DNA of 64,000 nucleotides from contig CANTUV010000024.1 in assembly GCA_947685225.1 (NCBI GenBank), positions 54,154,001 through 54,218,000 on the forward strand, read 5' to 3'. The DNA is from Garcia nutans. Taxonomy: Eukaryota > Streptophyta > Magnoliopsida > Malpighiales > Euphorbiaceae. The position numbers were made by a program, and so were the translations under genes. Below the pieces are notes generated by a model that saw only the letters and a program-made list of their open reading frames with translations, was not told the origin of the DNA and did no database searches. This document shows positions 10,036-21,794 of this stretch, one piece after another. Position 1 is the stretch's first letter. Every line of letters begins with the position of its first letter.

Positions 10036-12518
10036 TGTAACACCCCTATACCCCATATACGTACACCACATACACCCACATATGTAATATATGTATACCA
10101 GATACAAAGGTGTCACAGTCTATTTGAAACAAACCAACCTTTAATCAAATCATCATTATAGATAAAACATTTCTTGTTAAAACACATATACATATATTTT
10201 CATTACCTCAAAAGTTTATCCAAAATATACGTTTAATAAGCAGCGGAAAATGTAGCGAAATATACATATATGTATATACATTAAAATCAATGTTTACAAA
10301 AATATAGAGTTTATACTTGCTTGGAAGTTCGTCTCTGATCTTAAAGTTCAACAATCAACACTTCACAAGGGATCTCAAGCCTAGACTCGACTCAGTCTAG
10401 CCGAACTTTCCGGCTCAACCGAATCTACCCTGTCACCTGCGCGATAAATCACAATCGCGCTAAGCTGAAGGCTTAGTGGTACAACCATGCTAACAACATG
10501 ATTCAATGTAATGCCAATGTCATACTTTCAAGAATTAGAAACAATATACAAGGATATCATATTTCATAACATTACGCTTCATTATATTTTTTGATTATTT
10601 CATTATTCATGATTCACATTTAAAGCAAAGACAAGCATGGGCCCAAAAGAAACTAATATGCCATTCAAATTCCAGAGTTACTGTTTTGGTTCAATAATCA
10701 CATTTATCAAGCCCATAGGCGAATCATTATCACAATGAGAAACATCTCATATGTAACATCCCAACTAGGCTTCAAGGACTAAGCCCAACCAAGCTTCAAG
10801 GGGAGCATAGCATCAACCCAACCTGGCTTCAAGGACCAAGCCCAACCTAGCTTCAAGGGATTGTTACTTTTATGCATGCCACCAATAACAAAACTCTGAA
10901 AATTGAATAACATACTGGGCACACAATTCTTTTATCATTTCAATATTAAATCCATTCTCATATTCTCATGATCATCTAGGCACAATGCCCCAACTATTTC
11001 ATTTACATCATTATAGCCATCAATAATGGCTTCACATATTATCATTAGAGTGCACATCACCAATTACATTGTTCATATATTTTGAATACTCAACATATAA
11101 TTCACATAATGCACATAATACAAATCATTGCACCATTCTCATATATCAACAATATAATAGGTAACCTAACACATTTTTCAACCAAATGTGTTAAGTCCCA
11201 AAATCATGTAAATGTATGCAATCATGTAGGGTTTGTACTTACCTCAAGAGTTATAAACACCAATACCAAACTCCTCTTCCAAGAATCCTTCAACACTTGG
11301 ATTAGGGCAACTCAAATCTCTTCAAAACCTAATCCAAATGTAATGATACACACTCACTTAGTGATACACATAAGAAAATAAAGATAAGATCTAACTAGGG
11401 AAAACTCTACACATGACACGCTCAACAACACGGGCATGTCCCTGGCCGTGCCCTAAAGCCAAAATACAGAAGTTTTGGCAGGCTCAGTGACATGGACGTG
11501 TCACTGCACGTGTCAATTCTCCTCTAATATAGAAGCTATGACACGCTCAATGACATGGCATATCACTGGACGTGTCAATCTTCCAACAATACAGTAGCTA
11601 TGACATGCTCAGTGACAAGGGCGTGTCACTGGATGTGTCAATACTACCACTACACAGAAGCTGTGACACACTCAGTGACATGGGTGTGTCACTGCTTGTG
11701 TCACCCATACTGAAAGCAGAATCAACGACATGTCCAAAGACATGGCCGTGCTACTCGGCGTGTTAGGCCAAAAACCTGAAATCGATACCAAAAATGCCAC
11801 ATCCAACAAACCTCTTTCTTTTACCCTTTTCCACTCCAAACACACTTAACCAAAACCATTAATAAACCATAATAAACTTGCATAACATCAAAACAACTCA
11901 ATAATATACATCAACATACAATCACAACCATATTTTACAACTCAATACATACACAATCCACAACTCTTGTCTCTTTCACCAAAATTTTCATTTCTTTCAA
12001 TCTAATCCCAAAATCAAAGTCAATTGGACAACACAATCTCAAACATACACATAAAGAAACAAGTTGGAAACTTGCCAAAAGTGAAGAAAATCTTTAGAAT
12101 TCCCACTTGATCACTTGAAACACCCTTCAATCTTGAGTGAGGAATCAACAAAACCTCTCTTTCTCTTGGTTGATAATGGTAGCTGGCCAAAGAGAAGAAA
12201 GAAGAAGAAGAAAAAGATGATGAATAAGAAAGTCAACCTCTTTTAACCACTAACTTTCCTCTTTAATCTCAACCAAGCAATTAATATATTAAAATAATAC
12301 AAATATCATCTTCCACTTAATTTAATTTCTATATTAAATAATTAATATATGTTGACCATCAATAAATGTTGACTTGTATATGTTGTATATATCTTCATAT
12401 ATACAATATATGCACACTCCTCTTTTCCTCTTAATCATTATTACACACTTTAAAATCATTAAATCAATTTCAACACTTAACATTTCCAAAATTCTAGGGT
12501 ATAATTTGGGATATTACA
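10036..12518 (-). mobile_element. Solo Tekay LTR inserted in the minisatellite
   Basis: On the minus strand the unit runs from TGTAATATCCCAAATTATAC (12518) to ...TATAGGGGTGTTACA (10036), 2,483 bases with TG...CA ends. Flanks are AAAGT (10031-10035) and CAAGT (12519-12523), a target duplication with one mismatch, and both flanks are minisatellite. No internal region is present, so it is a solo LTR left by LTR-LTR recombination. It contains a U3 palindrome (12376-12413), GACACG-type palindromes (11413-11770), an 86-nt cassette (11243-11328), CTTGAAGC-type repeats (10770-10865) and the double hairpin (10434-10479). Boundaries are sharp. Confidence 0.93.
11243..11328 (-). other. 86-nt exon-like LTR cassette
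   Basis: On the minus strand it is preceded by TTTGGATTAG and followed by GTAAGTAC. The segment starts GTTTTGAAGAG and ends ACTCTTGAG. The same segment, with the same length, is found in several divergent LTRs here. Exon status is inference. Confidence 0.45.
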
Positions 12519-12880
12519 CAAGTAACCAATTTCGGGTCCAAGTACCCAAATCAAATTCAATATCAGGTCCAAGTATCCAATCTCGGGTCCAAGTACCCAA
12601 ATCAAATTCAATCTTGGGTCCAAGTACCCAATCTCGGGTCTAAGTACCCAATCTTCGGTACAAGTACCCAAATCAAATTCAATCTCAGGTCCAAGTACCC
12701 TATCTCGGGCCCAAGTACCCAAATCAAATTTAGTCTCAGGGTCAAGTACCCAATCTCAAGTCTAAGTACCCAAATCAAATTCAGTCTTGGGTCAAAGTAC
12801 CCAATCTCGGGTCCAAGTACCCAAATCAAGTTCAGTCTCGTGTCCAAGTACCCAAATCAAATCCAAGTACCCATCCTCAT
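12519..12880. repeat. Minisatellite with GGGTCCAAGTACCC core, right part
   Basis: Continuation of the array at 9350-10035 after the solo LTR, with the same core and the same two unit lengths. It ends at about 12880; the 68 bases up to the Tat LTR hold nothing I recognise, and no clear polypurine tract. Confidence 0.92.
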
Positions 12881-12948
12881 CAAAAATTAGTCAAAGATCT
12901 TATTGCTTTTCACTCTCTTTTGCCGTAGTATCAAATCGTTCAAGCAGG

Positions 12949-15052
12949 TGCAAGCTATAGACCCTTATTTTTTGACCCATTCAAATCTGATAGTCTAAAA
13001 TAATTTTTGTAGTATTTTATTTATTTTAATAATATTTTAATTACTAATAATATTTAATAGTTTATTTTTAATAAAAATAAAAAATAAAAAAATATATAAA
13101 AAAATAAAAAATTTGGACGAATCAGCGACCGACGCGCGGCAGCCTATTTCATCGCAGATAGCAATTTGGGGCGAATTGGACACTGGCCAATTTGCCGCAG
13201 CCAATTCTGGGGAGAATTGGCTTGCCAGCTAGCCCGTCGCACCCATTTTTGCCAGAGCAATTTTTGCCAGCGCAGCCCACGGGCCTGACAGCCACGCGCT
13301 GCCAATTTTTTATCAAACCTTGTTTTACCCAGTTTTCTAATTTTTTTTTCCTAAACAATTGGTATTTCCTTATTAAAATAGGATTAGGACTCTTTTTTTT
13401 CCTATAAATACTAGCATTAAACACACGAATGAAAGGAGTAGAAAAACCCTTGACGACGAACAAAAAGAAAGAAGAAAACCCTAGAAAGAGAGATTAAAAT
13501 CAGAAAGCAGAAGACGGCAAAAGAAATTAACAATCACCAATCCATAAAAGGCAGTGACACTGCCTTTGTTATTGTTCAACCATAAAATAATTTGGTGGAA
13601 CCTTCAACGTAGGTTTTGTGTCTTAATCTTGAATTTGCTTAAACATTCAATTGTTATATCATTCTTGTTCTTACTGGTTTTTGTTTGTTTATTTTTATTA
13701 TCACTTTGATTCAATAGTATAAATTGATAAACCCTAATTATATATTCTGTTCATTACTGTTTCATCCAATAGCTCAAAATTCCAGAGAAATCCAAAAGCC
13801 CCAAACTATCTTCTTAATTCTCTAAACCCTAAACTTCTTTACAGTTTCTAAAAACTTTAAATCTTAATTATTTCTATAAAACTCTAAATTGTTCTCTTAA
13901 ATCCTAAGATCGAATATGCTTTCCAAAATATATAAAACCCTAAACTATCTTATCAATTCTCAAAACCCTAACCCCCGTGTCTTAATTCCTTAATTTTCCT
14001 AAACCCTAATCTTTTTAAAACTCAATCCGAGAAAACCATAATTTATTCCCAAAATACCAAAACCTCATTTTTCAAGCCCCCATCCAGTAAACCTAACAAA
14101 CCCTTAAGCCCGAATCCAATAAATTTCATAAATCTTTCTTTCCAGTAAACCTAAAAAATCTTAAACCCTAATCCCAATCTTTTAAAATTATAAACCCTAA
14201 TGTCTTAAGGTTCCAAAACCCTAATCTCATGATATTAGCCTTAAATCCTAATTTGATTAACCGAAAACCTTACTACTTTCTTAAATTTATAAAACCCTAG
14301 TTATTGAACATAAAACCTTAGAAATCCTAATTAATGCATGAATCCCTAAAGTTAATGTATTTACTATTTTATTTAAATTGAATGAATGTTTATTATATAT
14401 TTTGATTGATGTTTGGTATCTTTGATGAATGATTTATTTATTATTAATGGTTATTTACTTTTATTAATTTATTTTGATTTCCAAATATTGTAAGAGGTAT
14501 GTTTCCACTTTGTGGGTACCTCATTAAATAATTTCTATGTAATTTAAATTGCTTTTATATTTTGGACTAATGTAAAGGGCATGTTTCCACCTTTTAGTGG
14601 GTATCCTATTTAATTTAGATATGAACGATGTAAGGACATGTTTCCATCCTCGGATGGGTGTCCATTTATTTGCTGTTTTTCTACCTTGCTTTAATTTTAA
14701 TATAATGATGCTTTATTTTAATTGTTGCATGTAATATGGATAATATTGTCATATTTAAGAATTTTATAATATTAAGACCTGCAAAGGAGGCCGGTTCCAA
14801 TGAACCGGGCATTGTGGGGGTGCTGGGCCATTTCTTGCCTTCCCCACACATACCCAACTTTCCAAACCCATTAGGGGGTTGGGGATTCCTTAGGAATCGA
14901 GTCATCCACCCCTTTCTTTTTCCCGGCCCATCCAGGTGGCGACTCCATTTTCTCCGGGCTTAGGCCCGTGTTCTCTAAGGCCCTGAGCCTAAATAGTGCC
15001 GAAGTCGCAAGAACCATTCCACCTGGAGTAGGGACAAAAATCTCCGCTCACA
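12949..15052 (+). repeat. Tat LTR in plus orientation (LTR-B)
   Basis: The last 330 bases (14726-15052) are close to the reverse complement of 6092-6420, with the same ending CTCACA. Earlier blocks also match LTR-A: the GACCC block near 12961, the GC-rich block at 13120-13320, TATA box, the TTTGGTGGAACC block near 13590, then AAACCCTAA motifs. The 5' edge (TGCAAGC at about 12949) is approximate. No primer site follows at 15053, so it is a 3' LTR or a solo LTR, cut into Tekay LTR sequence on its right. Confidence 0.72.
13402..13410 (+). promoter_or_regulatory. TATA box of Tat LTR-B
   Basis: CTATAAATA at the same relative place as the TATA box of LTR-A, just downstream of the GC-rich block. 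Confidence 0.55.
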
Positions 15053-16025
15053 GTAATATTATCTATTTAAAGTCATTTACATGCTCATTATATATTAAAT
15101 TGCCATTATTTAAACAAATCCCACCAAAATCCTATTAAAACATTAAATTCACCATTTACTACTTTATTAAAAAATCCTTCTACCAACATTATTTTCAACA
15201 TTTAACCTAAAAATCATTACTTGCATACCAAAATAACAACAAATCAACTCATTTTTATAATTATCTCATTTTCCTTCCAAAACCGTAATTTCACATAACT
15301 TAACCATAAATCTCATCTTTATCTAAACTTGTCCATAACCAATTTCTAACCATAGAATCATTACATACATATTAAAATAACATTAAATTCATCCATTTCA
15401 ACAATTATAACCATTCACGTCAAAATTCTAATTTAGACATCACCTTTCCATAACCCTAAATTTACCAACTTTGTCCATTTTAACCAACCAACCATCAATT
15501 CATCATATTCTCATTATTTTATCATCATTTCTATCTATTTTAACAATTCAAGATCACTTCATCTCTCTAGCAATTCAAACCAAATCTTAAAACTCAACAA
15601 CAAGAAGCCTAAGAAGAAGTACTTACTTATTTTCTTAACTTCCCTTCAAAATCCAACTTGATTCTTTAGAAATTTTGGTGAAATTTTATGTGCTTGGAAG
15701 AAACCCTCTCTCATTCTCTCTCTCTTCAATTTCGTTTTAGACATGGAAGAAGAAGATGATGACCTTCTTCTTATAAAAGCCAATTTCACACTTTTCCACT
15801 CATTGAATTACATAATTACCACTTAATTAATTATTAAAATAATATGATATTTTCTTCTTCCTATCCAAAAATATTTTAATTTTAATTTAATTAATATTTT
15901 TTTAATTACTATCCATGCATACTAATATAAATAATTATTTAATTATTTACTTTTAATCTCCACCCTTCCTTTTCTTTCATCTTTGACTTTTCTCTCTTCT
16001 CTTTTATTTTTGTTTGTGTTGTTGG

Positions 16026-16059
<34 letters not shown>

Positions 16060-16449
16060 ATTATTATTATCTTTCCCAACACAAATATATAATTTACATA
16101 TATGTATTATATATTTTATGAATATGTATATGTATATGTTATATATATCATATACATTTCAAACATACTATATGTATATATATTATTTCCATTATATGTA
16201 CATCTTGTATTCTCCTTTTCCAATTATACTTATCTAATCCTTCATATAAAATACTCTAATGTATCCCTCATGTGTATATTATATATATATATATAATATA
16301 TCCAATATATATAATAAATATATGATATATATATATATACTATGTATACGCTAGGTATACATTAGATATATACAATACCTATACCTCTTCCAAAACTTTA
16401 ATTAACATTTAAATATTTATTTAATTTATCTAAAACTATGGATATTACA
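15053..16449 (-). repeat. Truncated Tekay-type LTR (outer part)
   Basis: The minus-strand LTR start TGTAATATCCATAG is at 16449. The sequence from 15053 to about 15210 matches 21637-21795, inside the other LTR of what appears to be the same element, and 40205-40800 is a further relative. The inner end is missing: it is cut at 15053 by the Tat LTR. I read it as the 3' LTR of the degenerate element whose gag is at 16500-17434; a separate LTR inserted into that gag is an alternative. Confidence 0.65.
16018..16071 (+). repeat. (GTT)n microsatellite
   Basis: Near-perfect GTT repeats running into TTA repeats, inside the truncated LTR. The poly-Leu frame across it is a repeat artefact. Confidence 0.9.
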
Positions 16450-16499
16450 TCAAGATATCTCAACCTTGATACAATGTGAGATTTAAATATTTTACACTA

Positions 16500-17434
16500 A
16501 TACAACACGTACAATGTAGTGCGTGTGAGTGGAGCAGATCTCTAAAAAACAGGGGTGGGAGCACTAGCCACTGACACCGCAGACCTCTGCCTCTGTCTAC
16601 CAATTTGCTTTTGATTCTCTCCTACACTCTGTAAATAATCCTCTCGCCCTCTTTGTGAGATGAAGTCTCTATCTCAACCTAAGGTCTCCTGGCTCTACTC
16701 TCCTCTGCCCTACCTACAGCTGTAAGCCCTTGAGCTTTTCCACATTATGTACAGCTAACACCAACCTGGAGAAATCCTCATACTGTTCGCAGCCACCTGA
16801 CACATAATGGATAGCCTCAACCCTTTATCAAACCTCCGACACCTATCTATCTCATCAGACAACACATCCCCCGCATACTTACTCAATCGAAGGAAGTCCT
16901 TCTCATACTCTATCACTGTCTTCTTCCCCCATTTCAAATCGAGGAATTTCTTCTTCTTTGCATCTTTATAATCCCTAGGTGTGTATTTCATTCCACAATC
17001 ATACAAGAAATCATCATATGACAGTACTGGTGGATCAGCCAACCCATGAGGAGTTGTCTTCCACTAGACATAGGCATCCCCCTATAGAAGAGAAAGCATA
17101 ATTGAATTTTTCTTTCGTAGTAGCCTATAACTGGATAAATATCCTCTCCACCCTGTCTAGCCACTGCTTTATCTCGGTTGGATCCATCGTAACAAAGAAA
17201 TCTACAGCACTATACTTTTTTAACTTATCATACTTCCTAGTCTGCAGTAGTTGCTGCTGCATTGGGGCCAGATGGAGCAACTTCGCCATCTACTTAACCC
17301 ATATTAGAGGACCCTGCACCTCAGGTCTGGCAACCCCCGAAGCCTCTCCAGCATCAACTCTACCTTCCGTTCCTCCCTCACTTGGAGCCATACTCCCCAA
17401 ACTATCTTCTGAGCCGCGTCCTCCAGACGCCATC
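16500..17434 (-). pseudogene. Tekay-type gag pseudogene, pol deleted
   Basis: Minus strand. The start MMASGGRGSEDS is at about 17434. A decayed capsid domain follows, best seen at 17042-16755: LSYDDFLYDCGMKYTPRDYKD, then YEKDFLRLSKYAG and SDEIDRCRRFDKGLR, closely parallel to the intact gag at 46088-50740. Stops fall in the first third. The frame can be followed to VASAPTP, just before where the zinc knuckle should be, then stops abruptly at about 16510 and the LTR begins at 16449. All of protease and pol is missing, and no polypurine tract is visible at the junction, so this is a deletion derivative. Confidence 0.82.
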
Positions 17435-17585
17435 ATAATCTATATCTACCACCACAAATAAATAGTGTCACATCAGAGATCAAATCAAGTGCCAATGCAT
17501 ATGCATGTATTTAAACTCAAATCACATTTTAAAATTTCCCCTTCTGTCTTTCCAAAATGCACTTAGGTCGAGAACCTCAAATCTA

Positions 17586-17598
17586 GGCTCTGATACCA
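17586..17598 (-). promoter_or_regulatory. tRNA-iMet primer binding site
   Basis: Minus strand TGGTATCAGAGCC, complementary to the 3' end of plant initiator tRNA-Met, 7 bases inside the LTR end. It fixes the orientation of the degenerate element. Confidence 0.85.
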
Positions 17599-17605
17599 AA
17601 ATAAA

Positions 17606-17888
17606 TGAAACACCCTTATACCCTATATACATGCAATACATATATTCTTAATATGCAAAATACGCATATGGAATATAAAAGTTTCCCAGTAACTCCATAA
17701 TAAAAATTCTCATTTTCATTAATATAGATAATTACTAATAAATAATATAAATTAAAGTAATAAATTATTAAAAATACAAAATTATAAAGAAAATCTCTGG
17801 AAAAATTTTGCCAGAGTTTTGTCTATTATTTTAGTAAATCCTAAAATTTAGTTATCACAACCCGCACATAAAGATTTAACACTTCCAA
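17606..17888 (-). repeat. 5' LTR of the degenerate Tekay element, inner end
   Basis: Starts (minus strand end) with a mutated terminus, TTTCA in place of TTACA. It is interrupted after 17888 by a solo LTR and resumes at 20295, the five bases TCCAA being duplicated. Confidence 0.78.
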
Positions 17889-20289
17889 TGTAATATCCCA
17901 AAGTATACCCTAAAAGTTTTGGAATACTTATTGTTATATTTGAATTAAATGTTATAAGTGTATATGTTTAAATGGAAAGAGAAAGAGGTAAGGGAAGAGT
18001 GTATATGTTGTATATATAGTGATATATATAACATATACAAGTCAAAGTAATGGAAGTCAAAAGAAGATTATTTATTTTTATTATTAATTAAATTAATTCA
18101 AAGGAAATTAAGTTAGTGGAAGAGGATATTATGAATATTATATTATACAAATTGCTTGGTGGAGATTTAAAGAGATTAAGTGTTTGACTTTGCTTCTCAT
18201 TCTTCTTCTTCTCTTCTTCTTTTCCTTCTTGGCCAGCACCCTCCAAAGCAAGAGAGAGAAAGAGTTTTTGATTTTCCACGATCAAAATTAAAGGATGTTT
18301 CAAGTGATCAAGTTGGAAATCTAAGAAGTTTCATCAACTTTGGTAAGTTTTCCACTTGCTTCCCTTGTTTTCTTCTAAGTTGTATTTGAGTTTGATGGTT
18401 GATTGTTGATAGTATCAGTATGTTTGATTGTGGTGTGTTTGAGAGTGTTGGGGTTGAATTGAAGAGAAGGAATTAGGTTGGTGTTATAAGAGTAAAGAGT
18501 TGTGTTTATGTTATGGTTGTGAATTGGTGATTGATGTAAATATTGAGTTTGATCAATTAGTATTTTAGATCTTCAAGATGTTTGTGTTTAATAAAGTTAA
18601 AAGCCTAGAATACATGAGTGTGATCCGAAACAGAAGCAAAATGGATGCCACGACCGTGGCCCTTGGATGCCACGACCGTGGGGGTTTTAAGCAAAGGGAG
18701 CAGATTCGTTTGCTATCCCACGACAGTGGGGGTTGTGAGGCCACGACCGTGGGGACCTAGATAGTGGTTTTGGCTTGTAATTTATGATCTACGGGCCTAG
18801 TATGAGACTAATAGGTGAATAATTGTATTGAAATTCATGTGTATCTTTAAATAAGTGTGTATTATTCCTTTTGAATTAGGTTGTGAAGAGGTTGAGTTGC
18901 CCTAATCTAAGTGTAGAGGATTCTTGGAAGAGGAAAGGTATAGATTAGTGTGAGTTGCTCTTGATGTAAGTACGAACTTACATGGTTGCATACATTTACA
19001 TGATTTTGAGATTTAACACATTTGGTTGTAAATGTGTTAAGTAATTTATTACATTTTTAATACATTTGATTAATGTTATGATTTGCATAATGTGAAAGAT
19101 ATGATGATCGTTCAAAATGTATGTTCAATGCATTTGGTTATGTATACTTTAATGATGAGATGTGAAGCCATTGTGGTTGGCTATAATGATTCAAATGAAA
19201 TAATTAAGGCATGGTTGCCTAGATGATTATGAAGAAATGTGAAGCCATTGTTGTTGGCTATAATATTGCTAATGAAATAATTGAGGCATGGTTGCCTAGA
19301 TGATTATGAAGAAATGAGAATAGAATTGATAATGAAATAATGAAAGAATTGTGTGTCTAATATGTTAGTCAATTTTCAAAGTTTTGTTGTTGGTGGCATG
19401 CCTAATAGTAACAATCTCTTGAAGCTAGGTTGGGCTTGATCCTTGAAGCCAAGTTGGGTTGAAGTTTAGCATGCTTAACTCCCCTTGAAGCTTGGTTGGG
19501 TCTAGTCCTTGAAGCCTAGTTGAGATGTTACAACCCTTGAAGCTAGGTTGGGTTTGGTCCTTGAAGCCAAGTTGGGTTGATACTTAGCATGCTTCATTCC
19601 CCTTGAAGTTTGGTTGGGCCTACTCCTTGAAGCCTAGTTGGGATAATGATAAATGTGAAAAATTGAACCAAAACATTAACTCTGAAAGTTGAATGGCATA
19701 TTAGTGTCTTTTGGGCCCATGCTTGTCTTTGTTTAAATGTGAATCATAAATGGTGAAACAAATGAATAATAAAATTTAATGTAAGGTTTTGAAATATGAT
19801 ATTCTTATGTATTGTTTATAATATTTGAATGTGTGACATTGGCATTGCATTGAAGCATATTGTTATTGTAGTTTGTACCACTAAGCCGTTGGCTTAGGGC
19901 GATTGTGGTTCATCGCGTAGGTGACAGGGTGGAACTAGAGAGTTCAGCTAGACCGAATTGAGTCTAGACTCTGAAGTGTTGATAGTGGGCTTAAAGATCA
20001 GAGACGAACTGCCAAACATGTATAAATTTTATGTTTTGTAAAATTTGATTTTTGATGTATATATATTTGTAAATACCGCAATATTTTCCGCTGCGTATTG
20101 AATGAACATTTTATCTATTGTACTTTATAATATAATTTGAATGTTTTCAAGTTTTCTCATAATATGGTTAATTTTAAATTTAAAAGATTGGGTTGTTTAA
20201 TATAAACCGTGGCACTCTTGTATCCAGTATACGTATATTACATATGTAGTAGTGTGTAGTGTGCGTATATGGAGTATAGGGGTGTTACA
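17889..20289 (+). mobile_element. Solo Tekay LTR with perfect TCCAA target duplication
   Basis: Runs from TGTAATATCCCAAAGTATAC to ...TATAGGGGTGTTACA, 2,401 bases, flanked by TCCAA at 17884-17888 and 20290-20294. In order it has a U3 palindrome (18001-18038), the GCTTGGTGGAGATTTAAAGAG block, a donor-like GGTAAGT (18342-18348), CCACGACCGTGG palindromes (18645-18760), an 86-nt cassette (18880-18965), an array of eight CTTGAAGC units (19418-19642) and the double hairpin (19878-19924). No coding region, so LTR-LTR recombination removed the body. Confidence 0.95.
18880..18965 (+). other. 86-nt exon-like LTR cassette
   Basis: Preceded by TTTTGAATTAG and followed by GTAAGTAC; starts GTTGTGAAGAGG. 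Same length as in three other plus- or minus-strand LTR families in the window. Confidence 0.45.
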
Positions 20290-20294
20290 TCCAA

Positions 20295-21794
20295 AATTTT
20301 CACTGCATTCACAAATTCTCCCAATTCTCCAAAACATATACAAACTATTTATCTTAATTAAAAACATACTTCTATATATTTATATACATCATAATCCCAA
20401 TTTCTCATTAATACACAAGAGTTGAGAGATAATATACAAAAACTAAAATACTTATAAACAACAATTTTACATGTATGGAATTGGCACTGTTGATCAAGTG
20501 GCACCAAAATCTCCAAAGATCACTCACAACTGATTCTCTATGATCAGCAACTCTCTCCCCTGCACGATTCATACAACCGTGCTCAGCCATACAGCTTAGT
20601 GGTATATATAAAACAACAACAAATATATATACATTTAAATACCTTTCTCATGATATAATTTACAATATTACTATAATTACCAGTTATTTATAACTCATTC
20701 ATATTATATATATAACTACATATATAAATATATAATTCACATCTTATATTGCAATTTGCAATATTTACATAACACACATATATTCATACATACTTACACT
20801 ACATCCCACCACACACACATTGGGCCTAATAACCCCTGTACAATTCTCAAGTCTAGTTATTACAAAATCAATTTCTCGACCCAGCACTGCTCAGGTCCAT
20901 ATCCAGTCTTAATTTCATGACCTACCTCTACCCAAGCCAAGACCTAACTCTGCTCGGGTCTATCAATATATGCATTATCAATCAGTCTCAATATTACAAA
21001 CACGAAATAACAAATTTTCTTTTTACATTCTCATCTCAATATCACAATACCCAAGTGATCAACCTCATCATGATCACTTTACATGTAACCATATTTTGGT
21101 TAAATTAACATATTCATCTCCATTTCACTATCACACTACATTATCTTGGGTTGCACTCACAATGTGACTCATTCCACACTCAATTTGTCTCATCTTTCAA
21201 TGTACACAATTTAGACATTTTTCTACATAAAGGTTTTTTTTCTTAATTTTTACATCTTCTTTCTCATTTCTTATCAGATTGTTTATTTCTTATATTTTCA
21301 ATCATTTTTAACATGGCTCATATTTACTACATTATTCACATAACCATTGGAATAACCATTCTACAATGGCTCGTCTTTCAAATTCTATGCTTATGTGTAT
21401 AAACCTTAACTTTACATTGAGCAAATATCCAATGTGACACTATCACATAACTATGTCATATTGCATAGACTATGTGATTTCCCATATTTTCAAATACTTT
21501 ACATATATAATGCCAACCCACATTAATAAAAACACGTCTTTAGGATATGTACTAACCTTATTTCCTTTTTTCAAGCCAAACCTTAAACTCCACCTCTTTT
21601 ATTACTTTGGCCTGCACACATATATAATCCAACAATAAGCAATATTATCTATTCAAAGTCACTTACATACTAATTTTATATTAAATTGCCATTATTTAAA
21701 CAATCCCCACCAAAATCCCATTAAAATATTAAATTCACAATTTACTACTTTATTCAAACTTCATTCTACCAACATCATTTTCAACATTTAACCT
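20295..21794 (-). repeat. 5' LTR of the degenerate Tekay element, middle part
   Basis: Continues the LTR broken at 17888. It contains a version of the double hairpin (about 20533-20605) with GCACG...CGTGC in the second stem, and a segment (21637-21794) matching 15053-15210. The match ends at about 21794 and the outer part of the LTR, about 1.2 kb, is gone. Confidence 0.68.

Noticed and set aside
17586..17598. tRNA-Met gene fragment
   Set aside because: Only the 13-base complement of the tRNA 3' end is present, at an LTR border; no tRNA fold.
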